Source: Variovorax sp. PBL-E5
GTDB taxonomy: Bacteria > Pseudomonadota > Gammaproteobacteria > Burkholderiales > Burkholderiaceae_C
Assembly: GCF_901827185.1 (NCBI RefSeq)
Contig: NZ_LR594671.1
Location: 3,224,001-3,288,000, forward strand
Length of the DNA: 64,000 nt
Reading direction: 5' to 3'
The position numbers and the translations under genes were made by a program. Positions 16,071-24,984 of this stretch are shown one piece after another. How positions within the stretch are numbered: position 1 is the stretch's first letter; every line of letters starts with the position of its first letter. The notes under the pieces are model-generated. The model saw only the letters and a list, made by a program, of their open reading frames with translations, made no database searches and was not told where the DNA came from.

Positions 16071-16670
16071 CTATGTTCGCATCTTCTTCGTGAGGGCGGC
16101 TTTCACGCCGGGCCATTCGGCATCGATGATGCTGAAGCGCACCGAGTTGCGCTTGCGGCCGTCGGGCATGATGCGCTCGTTGCGAACGATGCCCTCCTGC
16201 TTCGCGCCGAGGCGCAGGATCGCCGCTCGCGACCGCTCGTTCAGCTCGTCGGTGGTGAACTGGACGCGCACCGAATCCAGGGCCTCGAAGGCGTGCGTCA
16301 GAAGCAGAAGCTTCGCCTCGGTGTTGACGCCCGTGCGCTGCATCGACGCGCTCAGCCAGGTGCTGCCGATTTCGAGTTTTCGATGCACGGCATCGATCTT
16401 CCAGAAGCGGGTGGAGCCGACGACCCGGCCGTTGCGCCGCAGGACGATGGCAAAAGGCATCACCGTGCCGGCCTCGCGCCCGGCCAATGCGGCGTCGATG
16501 TAGGCGTCGACGGTGTCGGGCCCGGGGACGACGGTCAGCTTCGAGTTCCACAACTCGCCGTCGGCCGCCGCCGCCAGCAGCGCCTGCCGGTCCTCGGCGC
16601 GAAGCGGCCGGAGCTCGACGGTGTCTCCGGTCAGGGTGGGTTGAATGCGTTGCGGGGATCGCTGGGACAT
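16071..16670 (-). CDS. GNAT family N-acetyltransferase (RimJ/RimL type)
   Basis: The 199-residue protein contains the GNAT fold: TVELRPLRAEDRQALLAAA at the start, VVGSTRFWKIDAVHRKLEIG in the core, and the acetyl-CoA-binding helix region RTGVNTEAKLLLLTHAFEAL, followed by VQFTTDELNERSRAAILRLG and EGIVRNERIMPDGRKRNSVR. The pattern is that of RimJ/RimL-like acetyltransferases that modify protein N-termini or small amines. Start is ATG 16670. The neighbouring lysine-degradation genes lie upstream on the same strand with a ~100-bp gap, so co-transcription is possible but uncertain. Confidence 0.88.
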   Translation of the reverse strand: MSQRSPQRIQPTLTGDTVELRPLRAEDRQALLAAAADGELWNSKLTVVPGPDTVDAYIDAALAGREAGTVMPFAIVLRRNGRVVGSTRFWKIDAVHRKLEIGSTWLSASMQRTGVNTEAKLLLLTHAFEALDSVRVQFTTDELNERSRAAILRLGAKQEGIVRNERIMPDGRKRNSVRFSIIDAEWPGVKAALTKKMRT

Positions 16671-16769
16671 GGGACTTCGGGGAACGGGCGAACAGCGAGA
16701 GATTGTCGGCCATCGACGCCTGGAACCTGCTCGACCTGAGCCCGCGCCATCCGATGCCGCAGAAGGTCG

Positions 16770-18275
16770 TCACTCGAAGCGGATCCCCTGCGCCAGCGGC
16801 AGCCGGCTCGAGAAGTTGAGGGTGTTGGTGCTGCGCCGCATGTACTGCTTCCAGGCGTCGGAGCCGCTCTCGCGATCGCCGCCGGTGTCCTTCTCGCCGC
16901 CGAAGGCGCCGCCGATCTCGGCACCGCTCGGACCGATGTTGACGTTGGCCATGCCGCAATCGGAACCCGCCGCCGAGAGAAAGCGCTCGACCTCGCGCAG
17001 GTCGTTCGAGAAGATGCACGACGACAGCCCCTGGGGCACGTCGTTGTGCAGCGCGATGGCCTCGTCGAAGGCGTCGTAGGCCAGCACGTAGAGCAGCGGC
17101 GCGAAGGTTTCGCGGCGCACCACCGCGGTCTGCGCCGGCATCTCGACGATCGCGGGCCGCACGTAGAACGCCTGCGCGAAGCGTTCGGCATGGACACGCT
17201 CCCCGCCGGTGACGACGCGGCCGCCCTGCGCCATGGCGTCTTCGAGCGCGCGCTGCATCGCCTCCCAGGCCGCCTGGTCGATCAGTGGTCCGACGAGCGT
17301 GCCGGGCTCCAGCGGATGGCCGATGCGCAGGCTGTCGTAGGCCGGCACCAGCTTCGACAGCAGCCGCTCCCTGACGGTGCGATGGACGATGAGCCGGCGC
17401 AGCGAGGTGCAGCGCTGGCCTGCGGTGCCGACCGCGCTGAACAGGATCGCGCGCAGCGCCAGGTCGAGGTCGGCTTCGGGCGTCACGATCATCGCGTTGT
17501 TGCCGCCGAGCTCGAGGATGCGGCGGCCGAAGCGCGCCGCGACCCGCGGACCGACCGCGCGTCCCATGCGCGTGGAGCCGGTTGCCGAGACCAGCGGAAT
17601 GTCGGTGCTGTCGACCAGCGCCTCGGCCTGTGCGGCACCGCCGATCACGATCTGGGCCAGGCCCGCGGGCGCCCGCTCGCCGAAGCGCGCGATGGCCCGC
17701 TCCAGCGCCCTGAAAGTTGCCAGGCCCGACAGCGGCGCCTTCTCCGACGGCTTGAAGAGCACCGGATCGCCGCACACCAGCGCGAGGGCCGTGTTCCATG
17801 CGAACACCGCGCTCGGGAAATTGAAGGCCGTGATGACGGCGACGGGCCCGAGCGGGTGGTACTGCTCCATGATCCGGTGCCCGGGCCGTTCCGACACGAT
17901 GGTCCGGCCGTAGAGCTGGCGCGACAGGCCGAGCGCGAAGTCGCAGATGTCCACGCCTTCCTGCACTTCACCGAGGCCCTCCTCGGCAATCTTGCCGACC
18001 TCGATCGAGACGACCCGGCCGATGTCGGCCTTGGCGCTGCGCAGTTCGTCGCCCCAGAGCCGGACCAGTTCGCCGCGCACCGGCGCCGGCACGTCGCGCC
18101 ATCGCGCGAACGCGGACTTCGCGCGGGCGATCAGCGCCGGCATCCCGGCCAGCGGGGTCTCGTGCAGGCGCGCGAGTTCGGCACCGTCGATGGGCGAGCG
18201 CACGGGCAGCGTGCCGCCGGCCCGTTCCGCCGCGCCGATGCCGCAGCGTTCGAAGAGGGAGAGCGGATCGTTCAT
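16770..18275 (-). CDS. L-aminoadipate-semialdehyde (piperideine-6-carboxylate) dehydrogenase
   Basis: The 501-residue aldehyde dehydrogenase resembles the ALDH7A1/AmaB branch: SERPGHRIMEQYHPLGPVAV, NFPSAVFAWNTALALVCGDP, LELGGNNAMIV with the catalytic Glu, GTAGQRCTSLRRL with the nucleophilic Cys, and the diagnostic C-terminal NVNIGPSGAEIGGAFGGEK. That family oxidises alpha-aminoadipate semialdehyde, in equilibrium with piperideine-6-carboxylate, to alpha-aminoadipate with NAD(P)+. The start ATG 18275 overlaps the TGA of the lysine-dehydrogenase-like gene (ATGA), which supplies this substrate. The two together make a short lysine-degradation route. Confidence 0.88.
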   Translation of the reverse strand: MNDPLSLFERCGIGAAERAGGTLPVRSPIDGAELARLHETPLAGMPALIARAKSAFARWRDVPAPVRGELVRLWGDELRSAKADIGRVVSIEVGKIAEEGLGEVQEGVDICDFALGLSRQLYGRTIVSERPGHRIMEQYHPLGPVAVITAFNFPSAVFAWNTALALVCGDPVLFKPSEKAPLSGLATFRALERAIARFGERAPAGLAQIVIGGAAQAEALVDSTDIPLVSATGSTRMGRAVGPRVAARFGRRILELGGNNAMIVTPEADLDLALRAILFSAVGTAGQRCTSLRRLIVHRTVRERLLSKLVPAYDSLRIGHPLEPGTLVGPLIDQAAWEAMQRALEDAMAQGGRVVTGGERVHAERFAQAFYVRPAIVEMPAQTAVVRRETFAPLLYVLAYDAFDEAIALHNDVPQGLSSCIFSNDLREVERFLSAAGSDCGMANVNIGPSGAEIGGAFGGEKDTGGDRESGSDAWKQYMRRSTNTLNFSSRLPLAQGIRFE

Positions 18276-19471
18276 GGCTGTGGCTCCTTGCGGGTCCTGC
18301 GTCGCAGCGACGGCGGCCAGGTATGCGCGGGCGCCGGGCCGCGATGCAGCTCGGCCGGCCATGCTGCAGCCGCAGGCGTGTCGCCGAGTGCCGCATAGCA
18401 GCTGCCGACGCGGGTGGCCAGGAAGGCGTCCAGCGGCACCTGCTCCTGGCCGACGAAACCGCGCGCCGGCAGGTGGCCGTTGCGCAGCAGCTCGACCACG
18501 CCGACCACGCCCGCCGCCGTCGCCAGTTCGATCGCCGTGCGCTCGACGCCGCGCAAGCGGCCGCCGGCGATGCGGGCTACACGGCTCTCCTGCTCGAAGC
18601 GGCCGGCGCGCAGCCCGCACGCCGATGCGAACACGATGACCCTGTCCTCGCGGCTGTGCGGCACCGCATGCTCCAGCACCTGCCGCAGCAGGTCGCGCCG
18701 TTCGACCAGGCGCAGGTCGTGCAGGAGAAAGTCCATCGCATCGCGGTGGCCCGGATAGCGGATCGTCTTGTAGTCGAGGTTGCGCACGCGGCCCGCCAGC
18801 GTCTCGCACAGCGTGCCCAGGCCGCCCGAGGTGTTGAAGGCTTCGAAGGTCTCGCCGTCGAGCACGAAACTCTCATGACCCTCCAGCGGCTGCACCGACA
18901 CCTGCCGGCCCTGCACGATGGCCGCGCATGGATGGCAGTACTCGTTGATGACGCCGTCGATGCTCCAGGTGAAGTTGTAGCGCAGCCGCCCGGTCGCATG
19001 GCGCGACAGCGCGCCGACGCGCAGCCGCAGGTCGTGCAAGGTGTCGAAGCGGCCGGCCAGGTGGGCGCCCAGCATCCCGATCACGCCCGGCGCCAGCCCG
19101 CTCTGCGGCATCATCACACTGCGCGCGCCCTCGGCCAGAAGACGGATCGCGGCGGTGGCCGCCACGTCTTCCGTCAGATCGAAGTAATGCACGTTGCATG
19201 CGCGCGCCGCGGCGGCGACGCGCGCCGCAAGATGGAAAGGCAGCGCGTTGATCACCACGTCGTGGCCGGCCAGCGCCGCGGCCAGCGCCGCGTCGTCGCC
19301 GACGTCGAGAACGATGCGCTCGACCAGACGGTCGTCCGGCACCGGCACCGGATGCGCGCGATCGGCGAGCGTGACCGCAAGCCGGTGGTATTCCGCCACC
19401 ATGTCGGCCACCGTGCTGCCCACCTTGCCGGCACCCAGCACGAGGACTTTGCGAAGGGGGATCGGGCTCAT
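18272..19471 (-). CDS. Lysine 6-dehydrogenase-like protein (saccharopine dehydrogenase family)
   Basis: The 399-residue protein has an N-terminal Rossmann fold (RKVLVLGAGKVGSTVADMVA) and a saccharopine-dehydrogenase-type C-terminal domain. The block FEAFNTSGGLGTLCETLAG and then LDYKTIRYPGHRDAMDFLL closely follow the pattern I recall for bacterial L-lysine 6-dehydrogenase, which oxidises the epsilon-amino group of lysine to give the semialdehyde/piperideine-6-carboxylate. A true saccharopine dehydrogenase is the alternative, but no lysine-ketoglutarate reductase is next to it. ATG 19471 has AGGAG upstream. It forms a two-gene operon with the aminoadipate-semialdehyde dehydrogenase. Confidence 0.75.
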   Translation of the reverse strand: MSPIPLRKVLVLGAGKVGSTVADMVAEYHRLAVTLADRAHPVPVPDDRLVERIVLDVGDDAALAAALAGHDVVINALPFHLAARVAAAARACNVHYFDLTEDVAATAAIRLLAEGARSVMMPQSGLAPGVIGMLGAHLAGRFDTLHDLRLRVGALSRHATGRLRYNFTWSIDGVINEYCHPCAAIVQGRQVSVQPLEGHESFVLDGETFEAFNTSGGLGTLCETLAGRVRNLDYKTIRYPGHRDAMDFLLHDLRLVERRDLLRQVLEHAVPHSREDRVIVFASACGLRAGRFEQESRVARIAGGRLRGVERTAIELATAAGVVGVVELLRNGHLPARGFVGQEQVPLDAFLATRVGSCYAALGDTPAAAAWPAELHRGPAPAHTWPPSLRRRTRKEPQP

Positions 19472-19627
19472 GACGAACTCCTGTTCAACCAGAAGGAACT
19501 GTAGGAGCGAGGGCTGGCAGCGGGAAGCCGCCATTGCGTCGCAAGGGCCGGCGATTCGGCCGTAACGACGGCGCGAACGATCGAATCGTCAGGACTTCGG
19601 TCCACAATGGACCGCATGGAGACACGT

Positions 19628-20455
19628 ATGACGAAGATCCACGAGACTGCATCCGGCGAGAACCCCGGCGGGCCCTCCGACCCGCTGGTACGCACCGCGC
19701 GCGATGCGCGCGGCGTCGTCACGCTGACGCTCAACCGCCCGCGCACCTTCAATGCGCTGTCCGCCGCGATGCTGGACGCGCTGCAGGCCGAGCTGGATGC
19801 GATCGCGCACGACGATGCGGCGCGCGTGGTGATCCTGGCCGCCGAGGGCCGCGCCTTCTGCGCCGGCCACGACCTGAAGGAGATGCGCGCGCAACCTTCG
19901 CTCGATCACTACCAGGCCCTGTTCGCGCAATGCACGCGCGTGATGCTCGCGATCCAGCATCTGCCGGTGCCGGTGATCGCGCGCGTGCAGGGCATCGCCA
20001 CCGCGGCCGGCTGCCAGCTGGTCGCGATGTGCGACCTGGCCGTCGCGGCATCGGACGCACGCTTCGCGGTCAGCGGCGTGACGCTCGGCCTCTTCTGTTC
20101 GACGCCCGGCGTCGCGCTGTCGCGCAACCTCTCGCGCAAGGCGGCGTTCGAGATGCTCGTGACGGGCGAGTTCATCGATGCCGCGCGCGCCATGGAACAA
20201 GGCTTGGTCAATCGCGTCGCCGAGCCCGCGCAGCTGGATGCCGAGGTCGAGCGCCTCGCGGCGAGCATCGTGGCCAAGCCGCGCGTCGCGGTGGCGATGG
20301 GCAAAGCGCTGTTCTACCGGCAGATCGAGAAGAACATCGCCGCCGCCTACGAGGACGCCGGCCGCACGATGGCCTGCAACATGATGGACGAGGCGGCGCT
20401 CGAAGGCGTGCAGGCCTTCATCGACAAGCGGCCACCGGACTGGGCCGCGCGCTGA
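19628..20455 (+). CDS. Enoyl-CoA hydratase/isomerase family protein
   Basis: The 275-residue crotonase-fold protein has VVTLTLNRPRTFNALSAAML, the first oxyanion-hole segment EGRAFCAGHDLKEM and the second segment IATAAGCQLVAMCDLAVAAS. It resembles the ECHDC3-like branch rather than FadB-type hydratases. The usual second catalytic Glu position is occupied differently (TLGLFCSTPGVALS), so hydratase activity is not certain. ATG 19628 is chosen over ATGs at 19607 and 19616 because GGAG lies six bases upstream of it. It is divergent from the lysine genes. Confidence 0.85.
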   Translation: MTKIHETASGENPGGPSDPLVRTARDARGVVTLTLNRPRTFNALSAAMLDALQAELDAIAHDDAARVVILAAEGRAFCAGHDLKEMRAQPSLDHYQALFAQCTRVMLAIQHLPVPVIARVQGIATAAGCQLVAMCDLAVAASDARFAVSGVTLGLFCSTPGVALSRNLSRKAAFEMLVTGEFIDAARAMEQGLVNRVAEPAQLDAEVERLAASIVAKPRVAVAMGKALFYRQIEKNIAAAYEDAGRTMACNMMDEAALEGVQAFIDKRPPDWAAR

Positions 20456-20470
20456 GCTGCGTGCGCGGCG

Positions 20471-21514
20471 CTAGGCCGCAAGTGCGCGCGACGAGCCGCG
20501 AATCACCAGCTCACCCGGCAGCAGCAACTGACGCGGCGCCGTCTCCAGCCCCTTGAGCCGCTCGATCAGGCAGACCGCTGCGGTGCGGCCGATCGCATCG
20601 GTGGGCTGCGAGATGACGCTCAGGCCGGGCCCGATCAGCGATGTCCATTCGGGATCGTCGAAGCCGACGAAACCCAGCTCCTCGCCGAAGCGCCAGCCGA
20701 GCTTCGCCATCGCCGCCGCGACGCGCAGCGTGACGACCGCATTGCCGGCGATCACCGCCGCGCGCCGCCCGCGCTTCGCGCGCTGGCGCAAGGCGCGCAG
20801 CGCCGCTTCGAGCGCATCGGCGTCGCCTTCCGTGCTTTCGAATACCTGCCCGGCCACGCGCGGCGCGTCCGACGCATGCGCCTCCATGCAGCCGCCGAAG
20901 GCCGCGGTGCGTTCGCGCCGCGAGCTCACGCCCTTCTGCGGCTCGGTGATGTACAGCAGCTCGCACCATCCGCCTTCGACGAGGTGGCCGCAGGCGGTCT
21001 TCATCGCGGCCGCATTGTCGAGCGACACGAAATCGGTGTGCATGCCGGCATGGCGCCGATCCACCAGCACCGCGGGCCGGCCATGCAGCGCATCGGCATC
21101 GACCAGGCCGGCGCCGCGGCCCAGCGTGTTGAGGATGAAGCCGTCGACCTGGTAGCCCGCCAGCGCATCGATCGCCTCGCGCTCGCGGTCGATGTCGTTG
21201 CCGAGGTTGAACAGCATCACGAGGTAGCCCGCATCCTGGCAGGCCTTCTCGGCGCCGCGCAGCACCGCGACCGAATAGGGATTGGTGATGTCGGCGACGA
21301 TGAGGCCGATCAGCCGCGAGCGGCCATGGCTCAGCGCCTGCGCCATCAGGCTCGGCGTGTAGGCGAGCTGGGTGACGGCGACTTCGACGCGCGCCGCGAT
21401 GTCGGGGCTCAGCAGGCGCTCGCGGTGATTCAGGAATCGGGAAACGGTGGCCTTGGACACCCCTGCCGCTTTCGCGACATCCGCGATCGTTGCTCGTGGC
21501 GGCCTCGCCTTCAC
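20471..21514 (-). CDS. ptxS: LacI-family regulator, PtxS-like
   Basis: The 347-residue protein has a LacI HTH and hinge (ATIADVAKAAGVSKATVSRF; residues about 8-27) and a periplasmic-binding-protein-like sensor (LIGLIVADITNPYSVAVLRG). The sequence pattern is like Pseudomonas PtxS, the repressor of 2-ketogluconate use. It is the last gene of a run kguE-kguK-kguD-ptxS and a perfect TGAAACCGGTTTCA, the site established for PtxS, lies upstream of the first gene of the run at 27184-27197. It starts with GTG 21514, overlapping the stop of kguD (GTGA). Expected effector is 2-ketogluconate; that is inference from the family. Confidence 0.82.
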   Translation of the reverse strand: MKARPPRATIADVAKAAGVSKATVSRFLNHRERLLSPDIAARVEVAVTQLAYTPSLMAQALSHGRSRLIGLIVADITNPYSVAVLRGAEKACQDAGYLVMLFNLGNDIDREREAIDALAGYQVDGFILNTLGRGAGLVDADALHGRPAVLVDRRHAGMHTDFVSLDNAAAMKTACGHLVEGGWCELLYITEPQKGVSSRRERTAAFGGCMEAHASDAPRVAGQVFESTEGDADALEAALRALRQRAKRGRRAAVIAGNAVVTLRVAAAMAKLGWRFGEELGFVGFDDPEWTSLIGPGLSVISQPTDAIGRTAAVCLIERLKGLETAPRQLLLPGELVIRGSSRALAA

Positions 21515-22497
21515 GCCGCAGCCGTATCGAAAACCGCTGCCGGCCGCTCGCCCGCCAGCGCCTGCAACAGGCAGGTGGTCGCCAGCTCGGCCATCGCGTG
21601 GCGCGTCTCGTGCGTGGCCGAGCCGATGTGGGGCAGCGGCGTCACGCGCGGGTGGGTGCGCAGCGGCGAGGCCTTGGGCAAGGGCTCGGTGGCGAACACG
21701 TCGAGCCCCGCGGCGCGCAGCGTGCCTTGGTCGAGCGCGGCGAGCAGCGCGTCTTCCTGCACGGTCGCGCCGCGCCCGCCGTTGATGAAGATCGCGCCCG
21801 GCTTCATCGCGCCGAACACGCGCGCATCGATCATGCCGCGCGTGCTGTCCGACAGCGGCAGCATCGCGACCACGATGTCGGCACGCGCCAGCAGATCGTC
21901 CAGCGGCGTATGGATGGCGCGGCCCTGCAGCTCGGGCGCCTGCGCCGCCAGGTCGACCGGATGGCGCGCGTGGTAAAGCACCGGCATGCCGAAGCCGAGC
22001 GCGGCGCGGCGCGCGATCGCCTGACCGATGCGGCCGAAGCCCAGCAGGCCGAGCGTCTTGCCGTGCACGTCGAAGCCGAACAGTTCGTCGCCGATGTTCT
22101 TGTCCCAGCGGCCTTCACGCACCAGGTTCGACAGCTCGACCACGCGGCGGCAGGTCGCCATCAGGATCGCGAACACCGTGTCGGCCACCGTCTCGTCGAG
22201 CACGCCGGGCGTGTGGCACAGCAGGATGCCGCGCGCATGCAGCTCGGACAGCGCGTAGTTGTCGACGCCGACCGAGACGCTGGCGATCGCCTCGAGCTTC
22301 GGCGCCCGGTCGAGCAGCGCGGCATCGACCGGATAGGCCGAACCGATCATGCCCTGGGCCGTGGGCAGCGCGGCCTCGAAGGCCTCGCGCTGCGCGGCGA
22401 TGCGCGGATTGGCCACCGTGACCTCGTGCACCGCCTGCAGGCGCGCCAGCTGGTCATCGGGCAGTTCGCGGAACACCAGCACCTTCTTTTTTTGCAT
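21511..22497 (-). CDS. kguD: D-isomer 2-hydroxyacid dehydrogenase, probable 2-ketogluconate(-6-P) reductase
   Basis: The 328-residue protein has the NAD(P)-binding motif LGLLGFGRIGQAIARRAALG and the catalytic residues of the D-2-hydroxyacid dehydrogenases: Arg in NGGRGATVQED, Glu in FATEPLPKAS and His in TPLPHIGSATHETR. The pattern fits glyoxylate/2-ketogluconate reductases. Next to kguK and kguE it is expected to reduce 6-phospho-2-ketogluconate to 6-phosphogluconate. ATG 22497 overlaps the upstream stop (TGATG); a GTG one codon earlier is also possible. A direct 2-ketogluconate reductase (TkrA/GhrB) role cannot be excluded. Confidence 0.82.
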   Translation of the reverse strand: MQKKKVLVFRELPDDQLARLQAVHEVTVANPRIAAQREAFEAALPTAQGMIGSAYPVDAALLDRAPKLEAIASVSVGVDNYALSELHARGILLCHTPGVLDETVADTVFAILMATCRRVVELSNLVREGRWDKNIGDELFGFDVHGKTLGLLGFGRIGQAIARRAALGFGMPVLYHARHPVDLAAQAPELQGRAIHTPLDDLLARADIVVAMLPLSDSTRGMIDARVFGAMKPGAIFINGGRGATVQEDALLAALDQGTLRAAGLDVFATEPLPKASPLRTHPRVTPLPHIGSATHETRHAMAELATTCLLQALAGERPAAVFDTAAA

Positions 22498-23447
22498 CAC
22501 AAGTTCGCCTCATTGAGTTGGGCCCGCGTCGGCAGGCCTTCGGTATCGCCAAGCACCTGCACGGCGCGCGCGCCGATCCAGGCGCCGCGCCGCACCGCAT
22601 CGGGCACCGGCCGGCCTTCGAGCAGCGCGCTGATCACGCCGGCCGCGAAGCCGTCGCCGGCGCCGACCGTGTCGATCACCTCTTTCACGGGGAAGCCGTC
22701 GACGCGCCCCGTGCCGGCCACGTCGCTGTCGTAGTAGGCGCCGTTGGCGCCGAGCTTGACCACCACCAGCTTCGCGCCGAGCGCGCGATAGAAATGCGCG
22801 ATGCCTTCGGGCGTCGGCTCGCCAGTGAGGAACACGCCCTCTTCCATGCCCGGCAGCACCCAGTCGGCGCGCGCGGCGAGGCCGTTGATCTCCTGCCGCA
22901 TGCGCTCGGGCGAGGACCAGAGCGTGGGCCGCAGGTTGGGATCGAAGGAGATCGTGCGGCCGGCCGCGCGCATCACCGCCATGCTGCGGATCGCGGCCTG
23001 CAGGCTGGTGTCGGAGATGGCCGGGAACACGCCGGTCGCATGCAGGTGCCGTGCCGAACGCAGCCAGGCCTCGTCGACATCGGCCGGGCCCATGTGGCTG
23101 GCGGCCGAACCCTTGCGGTGGTATTCGACCGGCGGATCGCTGCCGTCGGTCACGCGGCCCTTGAACTGGAAGCCCGTGCGCTGCGTCGCGTCGCTGACCA
23201 CGTGCGAGCAGTCGATGCCCTCGGCCTGCATCGCGGCCAGCAGTGCGCGGCCCATCGAGTCGGTGCCGAGGCGGCTGGCCCAGCCGACCTGGAGCCCGAG
23301 GCGCGCCAGGCCGATGGCGACATTGGTCTCGGCGCCGGCGGTGCGCTTGTGGAAGGCGGTCGCGTTCTCGATCGGTCCGGGGCGGTCGGCCACCAGCAGC
23401 AGCATAGCTTCGCCGAACAGCGCGACGTCGAAGGCAGGCTTCGTCAT
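22497..23447 (-). CDS. kguK: PfkB-family sugar kinase, probable 2-ketogluconate kinase
   Basis: The 316-residue ribokinase/PfkB-fold protein starts DVALFGEAMLLLVADRPGPI, has the sugar-binding GAETNVAIGLARLGLQVGW and ends with the PfkB signature DTVGAGDGFAAGV, where the Asp is the catalytic base. The pattern resembles both KdgK and KguK; the adjacent kguE-like, kguD-like and ptxS-like genes point to 2-ketogluconate kinase. ATG 23447 overlaps the stop of kguE (ATGA). It is full length. Confidence 0.82.
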   Translation of the reverse strand: MTKPAFDVALFGEAMLLLVADRPGPIENATAFHKRTAGAETNVAIGLARLGLQVGWASRLGTDSMGRALLAAMQAEGIDCSHVVSDATQRTGFQFKGRVTDGSDPPVEYHRKGSAASHMGPADVDEAWLRSARHLHATGVFPAISDTSLQAAIRSMAVMRAAGRTISFDPNLRPTLWSSPERMRQEINGLAARADWVLPGMEEGVFLTGEPTPEGIAHFYRALGAKLVVVKLGANGAYYDSDVAGTGRVDGFPVKEVIDTVGAGDGFAAGVISALLEGRPVPDAVRRGAWIGARAVQVLGDTEGLPTRAQLNEANL

Positions 23448-24190
23448 GACACAGCGCGCAGCGCGCGGATGTGCGCGACCTGGTCGCGCGTGACGGCGAG
23501 CAGGTCGTCGCCGATCAGCGGGTATTCGATCGCATGCGGCACGTCGGCCGGCAATGCGCGCAGCACCGCGCGCCACGGCGCGACCGAGTCGGCCAGCGGC
23601 ACCGCCACCCATTTCGCGGGCAGGCGCTGCACGCCCTTGCAATGCACGTAGCGCACGCGCGAGGCCAGTGCCGAGGCGGCCTGCAGCGGGCATTCGCCGA
23701 GCCAGTGCCAGTTGCCCATGTCGAAGGTCATGCCGAGGTCGAGCCCCGCGTGGTCGGCCGCCTTGAAGAAGGCCTGCAATGCAGGCAGCGAACCGGCCGA
23801 CACGGTCTGGTCGTTCTCGATCACGAGCTCGATGCGGGTCTCGTCCAGCTGCGCCTTCAGGCCCGCCAGCGCGCCGTGCGAGGACACGCGGAAATCGCCG
23901 ATCGCCGTCTTGAGCCGGCGCGCGCCGAGCGCGGTCGCGGCGGCGAGGCCGCGCGCGAGCGCGGCGCTGTCGAGCATGCCCCCTTCGGCCCACAGACCTT
24001 CGGGACTCGAATAGACCGAAGCCAGTCCGGCCAGCGCCGGCAGCTCCGACGACGGATCGCGCAGCAGCTCGCCGCGCACCTCGACGCCGTCGGCGCCGGC
24101 CGCCTTCGCGAGTTGCGCGCACCACAGCTGGCCGTGCCGGCCGACTTCGGCTGCGCCGTAGGACGAAAGCGAGATCAGTACCTGGAACAC
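23444..24190 (-). CDS. kguE: KguE-like sugar phosphate isomerase/epimerase (TIM barrel)
   Basis: The 248-residue protein starts with GTG 24190 and reads FQVLISLSSYGAAEVGRHGQ, the distinctive start I recall for Pseudomonas KguE, an AP-endonuclease-2-type TIM barrel. Likely metal ligands are in LVIENDQTVSAG (Glu), LGMTFDMGNWHWLGE (Asp, His), YVHCKGVQ (His) and HAIEYPL (Glu). KguE has no proven catalytic step in 2-ketogluconate use that I know of; an epimerase role is assumed. Only 1 bp separates it from the ABC ATPase gene upstream, which ties the transporter to the kgu genes. Confidence 0.82.
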   Translation of the reverse strand: MFQVLISLSSYGAAEVGRHGQLWCAQLAKAAGADGVEVRGELLRDPSSELPALAGLASVYSSPEGLWAEGGMLDSAALARGLAAATALGARRLKTAIGDFRVSSHGALAGLKAQLDETRIELVIENDQTVSAGSLPALQAFFKAADHAGLDLGMTFDMGNWHWLGECPLQAASALASRVRYVHCKGVQRLPAKWVAVPLADSVAPWRAVLRALPADVPHAIEYPLIGDDLLAVTRDQVAHIRALRAVS

Positions 24191-24191
24191 G

Positions 24192-24971
24192 TCAATGCGC
24201 TTGGTGAGAGGAGAGGATTTGCCCGAGGAACTGCTTGGTCTTCTCGTTCTTGGGATGAGCGAAGAACTCTTCCGGCGGCGCCTCTTCGACGATCCTTCCC
24301 TCGGCCATGAAGATCACGCGGTCGGCCACGCTGCGTGCGAAGCCCATCTCGTGCGTGACGCACAGCATCGTCATGCCGTCCTCGGCCAGGCCGATCATGG
24401 TGTCGAGCACTTCCTTGACCATCTCGGGATCGAGCGCCGAAGTGGGTTCGTCGAACAGCATGATCTTGGGCGTCATGCACAGCGCGCGCGCGATCGCCAC
24501 GCGCTGCTGCTGGCCGCCCGACAGCTGGCTCGGGTACTTGGCGGCCTGCTCGGGAATGCGCACGCGCGTCAGGTACTTCATGGCGATCGCTTCGGCCTCG
24601 GCCTTGTTCAGGCCGCGCGAACGCATCGGCGCCAGCGTGCAGTTCTGCAGGATGGTGAGGTGCGGGAACAGGTTGAACTGCTGGAACACCATGCCGACCT
24701 CGGCGCGCACGGCGTCGATGTTCCTGCCGCCGGCCGTGAGCTCGATGCCGTCGACCACGATGCGGCCCTTCTGCACCGTCTCGAGCCGGTTGATGCAGCG
24801 GATCAGCGTCGACTTGCCCGAGCCGGACGGCCCGCAGATCACGATGCGTTCGCCGCTCTTCACCGACAGGTCGATGCCGGTCAGCACCTGGAAGGTGCCG
24901 TACCACTTGTTCACCGCCTCCATCCGGATGATGGTGTCGGCGCCCGCCTGGGTCGTGACTGCGTCCGTCAT
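24192..24971 (-). CDS. Polar-amino-acid-type ABC transporter ATPase
   Basis: The 259-residue ATPase has Walker [10 protein letters not shown], the Q-loop [11 protein letters not shown], the signature [15 protein letters not shown] and Walker [15 protein letters not shown], followed by the H-loop [15 protein letters not shown]. The sequence is of the GlnQ/PAAT class, which normally energises uptake of polar amino acids. Its place directly before kguE and behind a PtxS-type operator suggests it energises import of a sugar acid such as 2-ketogluconate instead. It is 13 bp downstream of the binding-protein gene. Confidence 0.92.
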   Translation of the reverse strand: MTDAVTTQAGADTIIRMEAVNKWYGTFQVLTGIDLSVKSGERIVICGPSGSGKSTLIRCINRLETVQKGRIVVDGIELTAGGRNIDAVRAEVGMVFQQFNLFPHLTILQNCTLAPMRSRGLNKAEAEAIAMKYLTRVRIPEQAAKYPSQLSGGQQQRVAIARALCMTPKIMLFDEPTSALDPEMVKEVLDTMIGLAEDGMTMLCVTHEMGFARSVADRVIFMAEGRIVEEAPPEEFFAHPKNEKTKQFLGQILSSHQAH

Positions 24972-24984
24972 GGCTTCTCGCGTC

